Shown: positions 24,747 through 38,242 of the stretch, piece by piece
Layout of the letters: every line of letters starts with the position of its first letter
How positions within the stretch are numbered: position 1 is the stretch's first letter
Assembly (NCBI RefSeq): GCF_026151205.1
Contig: NC_087076.1
Span: forward strand, 10,206,902 to 10,270,901
DNA from: Bolinopsis microptera
Taxonomy: Eukaryota; Ctenophora; Tentaculata; Lobata; Bolinopsidae
Direction: 5' to 3'
DNA: 64,000 bases
The notes under the pieces: model-generated
The model's input: the letters and a program-made list of their open reading frames with translations, nothing else
Database searches by the model: none
What the model was told of the DNA's origin: nothing
Program-made: the position numbers and the translations under genes

Positions 24747-27700
24747 GTCAGTCTAACACTTCTGTTTTTTGCATGAAACCTTCCAATTTTATCTTTACCA
24801 AATGATCTGTTTTTGAAAAACTTACCTTTTATGATTGCTATTCGTAACTTTTGGCACATTTGAGCATTTGACAGATTTCTATTCTCAATTATCTGCCTAA
24901 TATAACTTACGGGCCCGAACATTATACTTTCTTAACTCTTACATTTTATCTACTATTTGTATCTTAATTTGGTTCCAATCGTATGACTCTTTTTCTTACC
25001 CAATTTTTCACCCTGATCTAGTCTAGTCATAGTAGTCTCAGGTATGTTTCATGTGATATTTATAATGTATGTGACCTGCAAGGTATCCAGTGCATGTGCG
25101 CATCGTGCATGTTCTTATTTAACGCTACTCGTACACCATTATATTTCATCCCTCAATTTGATTTGTTGAAAAACTTTCGTAGTACTTAGTGCTATCTGTT
25201 GGAAACCTGAAGTGCCGTTACTTGACTATAGGAATGTTTTCTGCGAAGACAGGTAGAAATATGGACCTGGTCTACCAGACAAATCTTTTGTAAGAAATAT
25301 GTGGTATTTTCAAGTTTCACTCCAGCTAGGCTGTATGCTACTATGCTAGAATCCCCTCGTTCAGACCTGATGGTTTGTTTTTGACACTAATTGTCTGCAG
25401 GTAGTTGTTGATACCTTTGACCTTAAATTGTTGTAACTCAAGAGATTGTTTGCATATGTCTAATTATTCTTTTATGGTAACTTTGATTGTAACTTGCACG
25501 GTACCGCACGGTAAGATTATGGTAATTTCTGCATGTCAGTATGTTTAACTTAAAATGTCGCCGTTCTAAGTTTATTCTGCCTTTTTTTAGACCCGGAGCA
25601 AAATTATAATTTGTATCGTGTCCCCCTTTTGTTATGCGCAGCCTCTTGTTTTAGCTCCTCAAACCGTAGAGGCGTACAGTTGAACCCCACCTCTGAGCCT
25701 CTGGCTCTCCTCTGTTACTGTTAGTGATTAACTACAATCTGTATTCTGTCACTTCAAAACAAGTTCATAAGTGAGCCCAGTTACTCTCAGACATGTTACC
25801 ACAAACCAGTTACCAGACCAATTAGTGTTACCACTTTTAGTGTTACAACTTTTAGTGTTACCACTTAGTGTAACCAGCTGCACAGCCGTAGTAACTCCAC
25901 CAGTCACCTTCCAAACTGCCCCGACCCTTCCAAACATCCTCTCTAGTGATCCCTAATTGGCCATACTTTTCCTAATTGTTTGATACTCTTTTGTGATAGA
26001 TTCCCGAGGGTTCCTGCGGATGTAAAATTCGGGCTTTTAAGCTAAGCACTTTCTTAAAGTTCTTAATAATCAAACTGTCTGAGTGTTAACTTGATTTAGG
26101 GATTCCGAGCTCTTTTACATGGATGTAATCAAATGTAGAGTGTATACACTGTTGTGTGTAGCGGGTACTCCCCGGGTTATGACTTCACGGGGTGTACCAC
26201 ATGTCATCTGTTGCAAATACCTTGCTGCCCTTCAAATGCATATTGACTGACTGATCCGTCACCTCCCTTTGGTGTACGAGGTCTCATTTTGTTAGAGTGG
26301 CCGCTCAATCTCCCTCACAGTGGGGGTGGTGGCATTGCCTGTTGCCAAGTGTTCCATGAATTTCAGCTATTTACACAAATATTCCGCGATCTTACTGTGC
26401 TGAATGCGCGGCAAATATTTGTGTGGACATGGATCGTGGATTGTGGACCTTGGGTATAATACTCTGTCAGGATTCATGTCATCGGGAATCACATTTGGGT
26501 ACGCTGATTTTCTATTTTCGTCGGTTGGTTGGTGTAACAGATCAGTCCTAAAATAAGAGCCACAGCTTCATTTTCTATTTTTAAAAGTCTCGCCCTTTCA
26601 TCGTAATGGCCGCTTAAAAGTCCATCACAATTCTTGGATCAATTACATTGCAAAGAAGACCTGGAAATTTTACTTCAAATTAAATTCACACTTAATTTGC
26701 GATGCTCTATCACTCTATGGCCTGTTCAATGCTTCAATGGTATATAATCACATATTATAATCGACCTGCAGTAACCCTTCTGTAACATCCCATGCATGGC
26801 TCGAATATTCGTACGGCGAAAGAATCTTTGAACTGTCCCTGCGTGGCTGGGTGCCTAGTTGTTAACTTTGAACCTCCATATGCGGCTATACTAATGGGAA
26901 ATAGCTTGAACAATCACGGCTCCTTATCTGAACTGTAATTGGTTATGCATACCAACTCGGACTGTGCACTGCTGAAATCCCTGCATAGCACTTCAAGGAA
27001 TTCCAAGATTGGTTGGTACGGGATTTTGCTAACTCCCTTTCGTGACGGAAACGTCCTCTAAAACTATGCCAATCAATCAACACAAAGTCGGTAATGGCTT
27101 AATGGGAATCAACGTCAGTTTTTTCCCTCCCAAATTTGCCATATTGTCCATAAAATGTAATTTTGTCTGAGACTGGTCATTGATCGTCCCTTCTCGACTG
27201 ATATAACTCGTTCAGGAGCGATTGGACTTGGTAACTGCTGTTATTAAGTAAGTTCACGGTTGGATCTAAATTTTGGGAGAGTTACTGTCATGTATCATTA
27301 TCGAGCTCGCACACAAATATTCCCATGTATATGTGATATATTCATCATGCCAGAGGAATCGAGCGTACCGGCTATGACTTGTGTTAATTGTGGTCTGAGA
27401 CTGTCAAAAGTTAAACTTCTGCTCGTTCTAAATGTATGGTGGAGGTAAGGTATTTCTAGTTAATGCAATGAAATGTGACCTATATCTGGACCTATATATT
27501 AATTTAAATGCATGGTTGTGACACAGTTTGCAAGTCACAGCTTTTAAAATAAAAGGCGAGGCGAATTGTAAAACACGTTGTAACATTTCGGAGATGTTCA
27601 AAGGATTTGGTCGTAAACGTGACGCGCGAGCGAATTAAGCTGTACAGCATGTCATTTTGACCATCTACTGCAACACTATTTGCGCGGCGTAGATAGATAA

Positions 27701-27968
27701 TTTATTTTGCTCCATTTTGGAATTTTCCCACGAGGTAACACGATCATGGTCATGCTTCGTATATTTTGTGACTTCACGATTGGATACCATTTGATCAAAC
27801 ATGGAACAAGATTCTTGGTTCAAGAAGTTGGCTGGGAGCTAGATGACGCTTAACGTTGGCCGAAAGAGGGCATGGTTAGCCAAATTGTTCACGAGAACCA
27901 AGAAGTTCTCACCGTTCACGTACAGTGTATTATATTAATGGTTTGACACTGTTTGTGTATTGTCATTA

Positions 27969-29262
27969 TCAGAAATGACCAAAACATATGGCACCCCAAT
28001 GGAGTATCAGCTGATGCACTATTGAAATCTTGGAAACTGAAACTTCCGTATTTGGACGCTGGCCAACAATTTTAATGGAACGATCACGCTGTACCAGTGA
28101 ATGAGCTATCACGATCTTGAGAACTTCCGGATCATGCATAAAATATGAGGAAGTGGACACTGTCCAACTGATTTCATCAAATTTAACATTAGATTCCAGT
28201 GTACAGTTTTGGGTTCAAGAAACAGTTCGGAAATCATCTATTTCAGTGCTCCCAAGTGAACCAGATGGCCTTAAATTATGTTCAGGAACGAGACATGAAT
28301 ATAAGGTTTCTGGCATTGGATTATTTTATTTACCACCAAATTCACAGTCCTGAATGTTGACGTTCATTATTGTTACCTACAGTTACCATTGAACTCGTAG
28401 CTAAGGAATGCGATCAAAACTCACTACGAAAATGAGATTAAGTACTCACACATGCCCTGCAGTTGAACTATGTAGAATTTAATAACTGGATCGGCCACTG
28501 AAACGTAACCTCATTTCCTACGATCCATAAAAATATCTTAAAAACTGGTCAGGAAGTACGTGGTTCTGAAAATGGTACGAGATGGTTCGTTCTCATGACA
28601 TTTAATAAGCTCGGAAGGATGTTTAGTTAACACTGTCCAGTTGCACAAGGAACTGAAACTGCTACTGTCATTATGAATATTGAATATGTTGACATATTTT
28701 GTACATTCGGTGGCATAATGCGAGCCTTTAGAAACCATCCACCATCCATTTTTGTGTGTATGAATTTCCACGAGGGACTTTTTTGGTGAACAAAGGATGT
28801 ACAATTTTATATGACTCAGTGACCCATCAAGCATTTCTGTTGGCGGAGTGTTTGCACATTGCACAAATAGGTTTCCACATGTTATTGGGTCACTTTGCGT
28901 GCTTGTAAATTGTACCCCTTATATTTGTTTTCTTTGATGATTGCATGTCTGAAGCAATGTGTTATTGCTTTACTTGACATCTTTCTCTTGAAAGTTGTCG
29001 ACTATCCTCCTCTCATGAGGCGAGTTTTGGTTTGCAGCTGAGCGACTTCAATTCTCTCCATCCTCAGACATTTGTAACCTTTGAAGTTTCAAGTTGGTTC
29101 TGTTTTAGTCACCTACTTAAAATTCCAGTCATAATACTACGCGAAAATAGAAATACCTGGGACGCTTTCAAAATACCATCCTTTTTAGGCAGCACCAAAA
29201 GAGCAGGAGTAGAGGTGAAAATTGGCAATTATTCGGAAATCTTTGAAAGTATGATTCAGTGA
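27969..29262. other. Cluster of protein-like orphan ORFs on both strands
   Basis: Four ORFs of 63-108 codons crowd into 1.3 kb: minus 27969-28160 (ending HQLILHWGAICFGHF), plus 28117-28353 (contains SVQFWVQETVRKSSISV), minus 28538-28864 (contains HTHKNGWWMVSKGSHYATEC) and plus 29032-29262 (contains RAGVEVKIGNYSEIFESM). Their composition is more protein-like than most chance ORFs here. None has good splice borders, and the two strands alternate, which suggests a broken-up insertion or decayed gene fragments. No family is recognised. Confidence 0.2.
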
Positions 29263-30469
29263 ATAGCACCCGGTATGTGACCATTGTTTGAATCTGTTTA
29301 AAAAATGTATGCAAGAGAATATCTAATCGGATCATTATTGAGCGATCACAACGGTTTAATGTTTCTCTACTTCATGAATTGTTATTCTCTTCACCCTGAA
29401 GTTTAACTTGCTGTTTGTTGGTTTACCTTTGAGAGGGTCCGGATCAATAATATTCACATACGTACTTATCTGTTAAACTTTGTCTGATTTTGATAGAGCG
29501 CCTCCTCTAGACATGAGACCCCGACCTTCGTCCTAGAGTCCCGACTTTAGTCACTCCCATATTATAGTGATATAGTGTAACACCCGGTACATAACAACCA
29601 TACCTTACTACAACAACAGATGTGCAGGAACAAGTTTTATCAGTGAGGCGTATATTGTACAGTTGTTATGTAAGATAACTCATCTCCTGGACCTCAATGA
29701 GGGGGAGACCACTTTTCTCCTGAAAAATTAACTAAAACGGTCACCCCCGGCCCCTTGGTACACGAGCTGATGCGTTCCAGTTGTACATAAGAGTATAAAA
29801 TGTAATGTGTGTTTGTAGGTTGCTTAAAATTACATAATATTCTCAAGTTTATTTAGTTGGAACTCAGTGCTTCTTTGCTCGTGTTGCAGGTGGTCAGAGT
29901 GGACACGTGGCTTAGTCACGTGAGACTTGTTGTAATACCATGGTCATGGTACCTCCTAGGAATTGTTATAAAACCCTTTTTGCAGACTTTTAGAGAACTC
30001 TACTTTTAATAGAAATCCTGCTGCATGTTATTGGATTTTAGCATGCTTCAATGAAACCTATAAGGCACTAAAATGGGTCGGCTCAAACTTGAAATTTGAT
30101 CGTAACAACTTTCCAATCAGGAAAATCATTCCAGGCTCTTTGAAGTTGGGCTCCTGAATTAAGAGGTCCGGCATCAGGACCATTTTATGTTGTAACAGTC
30201 ATAATATGAGATTATGAGAAACTCTCTTTCTCTCTCCCTCCGTACATTCACTCCTCGACGGTCATAAGTTTATTTATCAGAATTCAGTATACGTGCTGAC
30301 ACGAACTTCTGCTTTTATAATTCAATTAGTCTGATCAAAGTTTAAACACTGAGCTATGATGGAAGTTGTTCACGTAAAAGCCAGTCTCTGGGCAGTGAGC
30401 GGACTTACCAACAACTCATCGGTAGTAACCATGTTCCCACTAACCACCTACTACCGAGTTTCAACAGAG

Positions 30470-30566
30470 TAGATGTGTCTCCAAGGGAAAAAGAGTCTGT
30501 GTCTCCAAGGGCAACAGAGTCTGTGTCTCCAAGGGCAACAGAGTCTGTGTCTCCAAGGGCTCGTAG
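30470..30566 (+). repeat. 24-bp minisatellite, about 4 copies, open reading frame
   Basis: Units read GTGTCTCCAAGGGCAACAGA plus GTCT; the first copy differs (GGGAAAAAGA). The period of eight codons keeps a frame open that reads ESVSPRAT repeatedly, preceded in frame by RKSQSLGSERTYQQ and followed by RSPVVSV and a stop near 30582. The Ser-Pro and basic Arg-Lys-Ser style resembles the large gene downstream, but no clear acceptor precedes it and no donor follows, so it is listed only as a repeat. Confidence 0.8.
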
Positions 30567-31605
30567 CCCTGTCGTATCCGTCTGATTGCATTACGGTGAT
30601 CAGTATATAGCTTTGTCAGCGTACTTTTAAAATGTTTCAGTTTCAGTGTACTATCTTAATCGTAGTAATGCAGCTGTAGCGATAATTAGACATGACAGGG
30701 CTCGCTGGATATTCACTGGATATATTTTATAATTATGTCGGATAATTACTGATATCTGAGTTTTCCTCAGAATCCAACGCATCATGTCGCCAAATACACA
30801 TGTCACCATGATAGCCTTTTAAAAGCCAAAACAAAACGTGCTTCCAGGCCAATTCAAGAACTGTGAGAATGTGTGAAGCTAACTGTAGTGTACCTGCAGT
30901 CTGCACAGTGCACCTGTGTCATCATGTAGCAGAGTAGTAGGTACTTCCAAACTTTATTCCTCGTTTAGTTGTAACTCTGGTATAGTTTGTGGGTGTAGCA
31001 AGTCGGAGAAGTTTCTCAGCCTCAACTCTGACATCTGTGTGCGTGATCTCACTCATTATTTTATCGGGTTTTTGTCATCTGGTGGCGGAGAGTGGTGCAT
31101 GGTTACCCCCTCTATGCGCAGAATTCGATCAGAATACATTCACCCGGCATTTATTAACCTTAGTAACGGGTCAAATTCATACCCCGGGGAGTTATGTTGG
31201 ATGACTGATATTATTTTTATCTTGTTCCGAGTCAGTGGTGTTGTTTATGAGTTAATGAGGCTCCTTTGTTTTTATGCTCTGATCGGGAATTAAAAGATTT
31301 AGGACGTCGTGTGGAAACGAGAAGTCACGTACTTTTCACCTTTTCGTTATCGTCCTTTTCTCTTTAATCTTCGTTTGCTCCCAACCAAAAAATGTGTAAT
31401 TTTTAATCTTTTTAGTTTCGTTTATTCGACAAGCTTTTACATATTTTGTAACTCATGCGAGAAAAAACTTTGGTTATTACACACAAACCTTGTTGCGTTG
31501 TAAAGAATTGCATCTACGAATATTTCTAACCTTGGATAGATTAACTTTGTAGCTTACAATGGGAATTAATCTCAAGAAATAAGCTTAATTAATGAACTTT
31601 TTCAG

Positions 31606-31656
31606 GGCCAGGAGATGTCTCAGCAAACGAAGAGTCCGACTCTGACTCAACCTTAT
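31606..31656 (+). CDS. Short exon of the large gene (acidic, serine-rich)
   Basis: A 51-base segment with excellent borders: TTAATTAATGAACTTTTTCAG before and GTGAGT after. In the frame that needs one base from upstream, it encodes PGDVSANEESDSDSTL and ends with one spare T. That T plus AC at 33033 gives TAC (Tyr) and leads straight into the exon that contains MGNKKS. The acidic serine run looks like casein-kinase-2 type sites and matches the SSDTDDDDGEEE in the next exon. A second frame (GQEMSQQTKSPTLTQPY) is also open, so the phase rests on the fit to the neighbour. Confidence 0.5.
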
Positions 31657-33032
31657 GTGAGTCCTCCTTTTATCTACTGTTTTTATATAATTAATTATAT
31701 AATTATATAATTAACCTCTACATGCCACGCCTTGCTTTGTAACAGGTTTCTGTTTCCCCTATTTATAGTGTTTAATTAATTAATACCCGTTGGGGGCCGG
31801 CAGTAGGTAAAGAAAGAACCACTCTTCATGAGGCACACCTTACAAACCATATTAAACAGGGAGATTACATAACACTACTACTACTACACTGATATACCAT
31901 GTATTCTAGTCTCTGAAATAGTAATGTAGCCTCCTAGAAACTTCTGTGACTATCACACCACTGCCGCTGTGATCAGCTGCTCAGCTCTTACAGTTACAGT
32001 TTTGTTCGAGATTGGAATAAAACTACGTGGTATTATGACGTATATTTTGATATTTGATCCGATTAATATTCGACCATTAAGTAGTTAACATCTTTTGAGG
32101 AGTACCGGGTGGTCGCGTATGATGACGTCACAGTACCATGTGACCAGGCTCAGTCGGTTCTCACTAAGTGAACCAGTATGTGACCAGTATATGACCAGGT
32201 CCAGACAGCTAAGTAGTAAATATTCAGCTACGTAACAGGGATAACAATAGTCACCCTATCTGTCCATCTTGCTGCATATAATTACTCCGCAGATTGATTT
32301 TGCCTATCTGCCTCTATATCCCTGCTAATCCTGGCACAAAGAAGATATGCATGGTTTTTAACAATGATTCATTTTACTATGACACATGCTTGTCGTCATA
32401 AAGCCGCCTTGTCGTCATAAAGAGACCATCGCACTACGTGAGAGGACCAACAATAATAAAGTTCTGTTTAAAGAGATCTAAAAATAGATGTTAACGCCCC
32501 ACGATTAATATGCTATAAAGGACGGTTCTTTAGGAGGTGGAGGAATGTTTTCAGTATTTTGACATGTTCAACTTTACTTAGCCACTTGGTTCATGGTTGA
32601 TGTACTTAGGAACAAGACTTCCGGCAATAAAATAAGTTTATCGTGGTAGCCTGAGTTAGGCCGAGAGCTTGTGGTCCTCCTCCAGAAGTAGGTAGGACTT
32701 ATCTGAAGGAAACTTTGTGAGCTCGACAATTCAGGGTTATATTGTAATCGTGTGCTATCGTGGAACATAACTAATCGGCTACATGGGGGTTCGGTATTCG
32801 TACTACTTCAACCCAAAATATTTAAAACATCTGTTGTCAGCTGTGACTTGTGTGACTAGTGACATAACACTGTTTACCACTATAAGCGCGCGTCTGGGTA
32901 CCACAACTGTAAATTAGAATTTAATGTATCCACGGCGTAAAGTCCGGGGTTGGGCTGCTGGTTTGAGAACTTTCAAATCTCATGGTTCGGAAAAATGCCG
33001 GACATACCACTGACCGTTACAAATTCCTCTAG

Positions 33033-33306
33033 ACGTAAGCAGACGAGAGAGGATGGGAAACAAGAAGTCCCGACAGGATCTGCTAGGTTACGACCTCAGC
33101 AGCGATACAGATGATGATGATGGCGAGGAGGAGACAGATACGGAGGAGAAACATGACAAGATGAAGAGCGAGATTGAGTCCCCGATGATTACGTCATCAC
33201 CAGACATCATGACGTCATCACAGCAGTACGCTGACAACCTGAGAATGTTCAACACTACCCGGAACAAGGATACAGAGGCTGAGGAGGATGTCGGGGACTT
33301 GTCTAG
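33033..33306 (+). CDS. Exon with MGNKKS and a highly acidic stretch; possible start at 33053
   Basis: The acceptor is TTCCTCTAG at 33031-33032; the donor is TCTAG before GTAGGA. The in-frame ATG at 33053 begins MGNKKSRQ, which fits the N-myristoylation pattern Met-Gly-x-x-x-Ser followed by basic residues, so one isoform could start here and attach to membrane. If spliced from 31606-31656 the ATG is internal, preceded by YVSRRER. After it come LLGYDLSSD, an acidic block (TDDDDGEEETDTEEK), then two TSS-P/Q segments (MITSSPDIM, TSSQQYADN) and DVGDLS. It ends with two spare bases AG, which join T at 49620 to give Ser. No folded domain is apparent. No other ORF of this quality lies within several kb. 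Confidence 0.7.
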
Positions 33307-36300
33307 GTAGGATACAATTAATGTCAGGGTATCGTTCTATAAAAACGGATATAATTCTCCCAAATTTTGGTATCGATGTTAACTGTTAATTCCCTTTTAA
33401 TTGTGTGTGGGGTGGAAGATGTGATATATCAGATACTTTCCTTAATCCTTTTGTTCATTATTATTTAACATGGAGCTCGTGAATAATATAATATGTTGAA
33501 TATTTTAAACGACCGTTTAAATTTTTTGTCGTATCTTCTGACAATAATTTGTTAGGTTTGGCTCTTAACCACGGTGTTCCCTCAATCGTTACCTTTATTA
33601 ACTCGAGTCACGTTGTCCTTCGATCGTACCTGAACTCTCCAATACTGTTTCCAGACTTCAAACTGTTATTTTTGTTCCAAACCACGATCCCCCGTGTACC
33701 TTGAAGTGAACTTTAGTGAGCATTTTAAGAATTATCCGACTCGTGACGTCACATTACCGGGTAATTCAGAATTTAGTTGATGTACAAGGCACATGTTGAA
33801 TTACACATCGTATACTCCCACACCGAGGGAACCTACCTCTCTCACCTGATCGTGTGTCCCTCCAATTGTGAGGGGTCTGGTAGCTCAGACATACTAATTA
33901 CACGGCGCCGGGAGCGTAAGATAGATCGGGCACTTCAGACGATCGGCTTTAGGAGTGGGGACTGGGGGTATTGTTGTTGTTAGTGTGATGCTGCTTTGTT
34001 TTGGAGTACAGCTGGTTGTGATGTCTGGTTTTAGTATTGGAGTTTGGGACGTTATTTCGTGTTTATTTCTTACTCTCTCTAAAAGTGTTGTGCTCTTCTT
34101 CCAATTCTGTTTAGTATGGTGCATGTTGAAGGTACTTTATTTTTCATTACAATATCGATCTGCTATGTTTATCGGTCTATATTTAATGTTTTTGAAGAAA
34201 TGGAGGAGGATGTAATGTGCGAGTAGCCAAACATTTTTCGGGACGAATTATCACTTTATCCACTTAATTGAACCATTGTCATTTTCTAATTTCTAATTTC
34301 TTATATTAACAGTAATCAGTAATGAGGACATTGCCCAAAGTGACTTAACTTTAATTTAAAGTTAACTCACTATGGGAAATGTTTAAAGTAACATCCAACG
34401 AATTAAATACAACGCTCACTGTAGATTTTAAAGGCTGACCAAATTAAATCTTACAACTCTTATTAAATTATGCACTTACAAAATTGTCGGCAATTGTTAA
34501 TAACACGGATCGTCTTAGTTGTTGATTTAAGGGTTACGGGTTAAAAGATCTTCTGATTTAATTTAAAATCGGAATAATGATCCTACTAACTTATAACATA
34601 AGCTAATTTTGATTTTAAATGACCCTGATCGTTTTGTGGAGGACGTGTTTTTATAGGGCCTGCTCGGGTTTCGAGGAAATGGTTGCTTGTAATGAGATTA
34701 TCCTGATATAGAGCTGTGTGCGAACATTGTTTGGTTTTGATGTGCAACAAATAAATACTAAGGGTCAAAGGAGACCTTCGAGAAATGAGTTACTCATTGA
34801 ATGAGTAATACTCCAACATTTGAAGAGGCCGAACACTATTCAGGTCCGAACATTTATTATCGATCGGCCATGTGCATTGTGCATGACCAATTTGTCCCCG
34901 CTGTTTATCCGTCCCGGTTTTTATGAAACATTTTGCTCATTTTTTATCGAGTTTGCCTGTTCTAAATCGGTTAACATCCCATTACAATCGGAATAGCCAA
35001 CTAGCCCACTATCATTAGTCGCATCAGATCAAGTTACCAGTTCTTCGCTACAATCTGGTAGCCACAGTTCGGCCAGCCAGACTGCGACACTATAACATGA
35101 TCGGATCTCGGTCTATCCGTACCGTTATCTAGACTTGTCGAGGTCTTGTTATTTTGTTTCCGCTTGATCCTTGTTCGCCACATCGCATGTTTTCTGTCAC
35201 ATGCGTCCTGTTATGTTTTACGGTTTCTGTGATAAGTAGTATTGCTGTAAACGAGATCTCACTTATTTGTCAAACATTGCCGGGGTCTACTATACTGAGC
35301 TCGGTACCAAAGCAATCCGTTTAATTGCAAGCTGCGATGTTTTCTTAACCCTGGTAACCCGTGATATCTCCCCTGAGCGATTTGATTTGATTTGAGTGTA
35401 GTGTAAATACTTGTTATAGTTCGAACCTCAAAATATAAAGCTCTCACTCCTCACAATATGTTTCCAATCAGTGCATTGTTGAGGGCCCCCGTACATGTAT
35501 ACAGTTTCATTGTATCATGAGCTCTTTACAGCGCGTTCTTTGCTTGTTTTGGATATAAATGCTCGGATGGCAGAGTAGTGCACCTCATCTGGTCATCATC
35601 ACTACACGTCCCTGCGTATGGTGTACCGACCTCATACTCTGCGCAATATGGGGCTCAGGGGCCGACCTTCACTTGGTCCTTCGTTGCGAGCTTTCATTCC
35701 ATCTTTTTCCGCGAAATCATGCGATTGAGATCAGTTGTTAAATTAAGTGCGATCTTGTGCGAATTGTTATATTCACAATTCTCTATGCATGATCGAGGTA
35801 AGCGATAACATAAATCAAAGGCAATTTTTAAATCTAGATATTATGATGAACGCAAGCTTGTTATTGATTAAAGATTAAAAATTGATTATACAGTCACATG
35901 TATCAAGTTCACAGTGACTCCATGTACATGAAGGCCCCAGTTTGACTGCTGTAGTACTCTATCCTCATCGCTACTCAGCTCGTGCGGACAATGGATCAGC
36001 TTCACCTGGTCCTCCTCTTCTTTCCTTCATGTATTATGTATCAATATGTCTTTGTGTTTAGTATTCCAGGTGCAGATGCTCATTGGAACCAACTTTTTAG
36101 ATTTAAGATGTTATAGCCCGTAGCTCTGGGTCGTTAAGGAACCATTCACATTAGTCTTGGTGCCATGTTTTACTTGTGGCGACAGTGCGGTTTGCCATAA
36201 TATTCCATAATAATTTCTTTAATGCGGTATTCTTCAAGTTCAGCCATATAATTATCAGGGAATTTTAAATTTACATGTTCGAGAAGTTCACGTTTTACAT

Positions 36301-38242
36301 GCGTGAGGTTTTTGCGATTATATATTTTTCAGAATAATTTTATCGCCATCAATAATCTTAGGTATTAGGTAATACTAATTCTGAAACCTCAAATTACGAC
36401 TCCGTTCGATCGAATTATACTTATAGCTTTATAGATTATAAGATTTAATACTTTGCTCTATTTACGTCGCGCACCTTTCTCCGAAATTTTCTGAAACTGT
36501 TCTGACCTTTCAATCGTTCAAATCTCATTTAACCGCTGCGTGGCTTTTCTATAAGTATCTGTTTACTACTTAGAGTTAGCGGTTCCTCAAACTCGTTCAC
36601 TTATTGCATTAGTATTTAGTCGTCCGTTGCTGCTCGTTATACTGTTTTATCAGGCCATGCGATACAGCCACTCTAGAATAAGCAATAGTATATAACGAAA
36701 GGAATTAGCTGCCTTGTATTCTGAGCTGTATGTAAAATAACAAATTAGATAACGACCAAGACTCTGTTATATTAATTGGTTCTGTCATCACGGGAGAAGG
36801 AGATAGAACCAACAGATCACATGAGCTGATCCTGTCATGAAGTCTAATTCGGAACTATAAATCGCTGATTCGTACGATTTAGCTGGTAGATTTCAACTGC
36901 TCATATTCTCTATCTCTCCCTCTTGGTATGGTGCTTGTTCGTATCTTTAAATCTGAAACGTAACGTCGCTTCTTACCCCGAGATTTGCCAGCTTGATAAC
37001 CACCAAGCTCCGACAGAAGTAAATCAGGGTAACTTCACTACCCTAACTAATCTACCTGATAACTATATGATTGACTAACGCGCCACCTCCACACACAGTC
37101 TGATAAATTCTTAAAACGTGACGATAACACTTATACTTTTACTTCTGTTTACTGTCTTGCTTGTAAAACAGATATAATAATTATACCTTTGATGTTTAGA
37201 GGTTTAGATTAATGGTGCTTAGAAAAGTGACGTTTGTTGAAAATATATGAGCTTCTTCTTGATGTTAGAGTTGAGATTGAGGTGTTTGTGAGGGGTTTGA
37301 AATTTAGAGGTTAGCTTCAAGTTTGAAGAAAGTGACTGTCGGAAAATAAGCTGTCGGAATTACCGTTTAGATCAAAAAGTATTCAGAAAAGTGAGAGGTT
37401 CTTTGAAACGATCTCCCATTTCTAAAGAACAAACGTTCCGCATTGTGGACACGTACGTCCGGGAATACACCGAGTTCTTTCTCCTTTCCCGGTCCTTTAT
37501 GCTTCGTATTTCCGATATGATTCATTTATTGTCGTTGTGATATATCATGATTATTTCCACGGAATATATTGTGTTGATATTAATTTGCCTGGCAGGAATG
37601 TTCCCCCTGGTAAGTGACACATATATCGCCTCGTCGGTAGGATTGATCGTTGCCTCGTTGACCGAGTAATTTAATCTACAGTACCGTGTTCTGTCATGTT
37701 AACTTTCTCTGATCACGAATCTGCTTTCATTATTATATTCCCGGACCAATCCCCTTCCTCGTCAACCATCACGTGACCAACGAAGCCACGAAGGGTTCTG
37801 TTATTTAACGCAAAGTGATTCTGAGTCTGAGACTAGTCAGGTTTATGAAGATGTGCCCGCAATTTCATGCCACATTACATCATGTGCATGAGTCTGTGTG
37901 AGCCACCTTGACCACGGTTGAGGTTCACAAGTTACTCCCTTGTTATAGCTGGACAATATCTGTGCAGAGCTGCATGAGTTCGTTTAGACTTTAGTTACCT
38001 GCTAAATTGTTCATTGGAAGCGAAAAATCTCAGCCAGTATGACGTTTGGAGTGATATTACGAGGGAATCTGGATTTGAGCTGAACGCTTTATTTGGGAAT
38101 TTAGTGCTGAATGCAACCAGTATAAATTGTTGATTCACTTTTCACTTGATTCTAACATTAACGAATCACTGACGTAGGCACTTGTCTGTGGGATCCAGTC
38201 CCCACTTATTACTCGGAGGGTTATATTAATATTGCCTGGCAG

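Larger units (their letters stand above)
24747..31605 (+). other. Intron or intergenic, with unexplained ORFs
   Basis: No exon is firmly supported. A repeat of TTTTAGTGTTACCAC occurs near 25825-25870. A hairpin-capable ACACAAATATT...AATATTTGTGT lies at about 26376-26424. An AG-bounded segment at about 27352-27447 ending before GTAAGG encodes MTCVNCGLRL and stays open, but its phase fits nothing nearby. Confidence 0.35.

Noticed and set aside
30916-31293. 125-codon plus-strand ORF
   Set aside because: Starts at GTG, not ATG, with TAG codons in neighbouring frames, no good acceptor, and a composition mixed between hydrophobic and Cys/Ser runs. It lies in the interval before the exon at 31606 and fits no phase.
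33861-33910. GTCTGGTAGCTCAGA as a tRNA-like sequence
   Set aside because: Resembles a D-arm phrase only; no matching acceptor stem, anticodon arm or GGTTCxA box follows.
33777-33983. ORF containing GSGSSDILITRRRER before GTAAGA
   Set aside because: The serine/arginine segment is attractive and a pyrimidine tract precedes it, but the frame that fits the exon ending 33306 has a stop.
37561-37630. 14-base microexon between TTGCCTGGCAG and GTAAGTG near 37595
   Set aside because: The donor is strong, but 14 bases would break the frame between 33306 and 49620, and the pyrimidine tract is weak.
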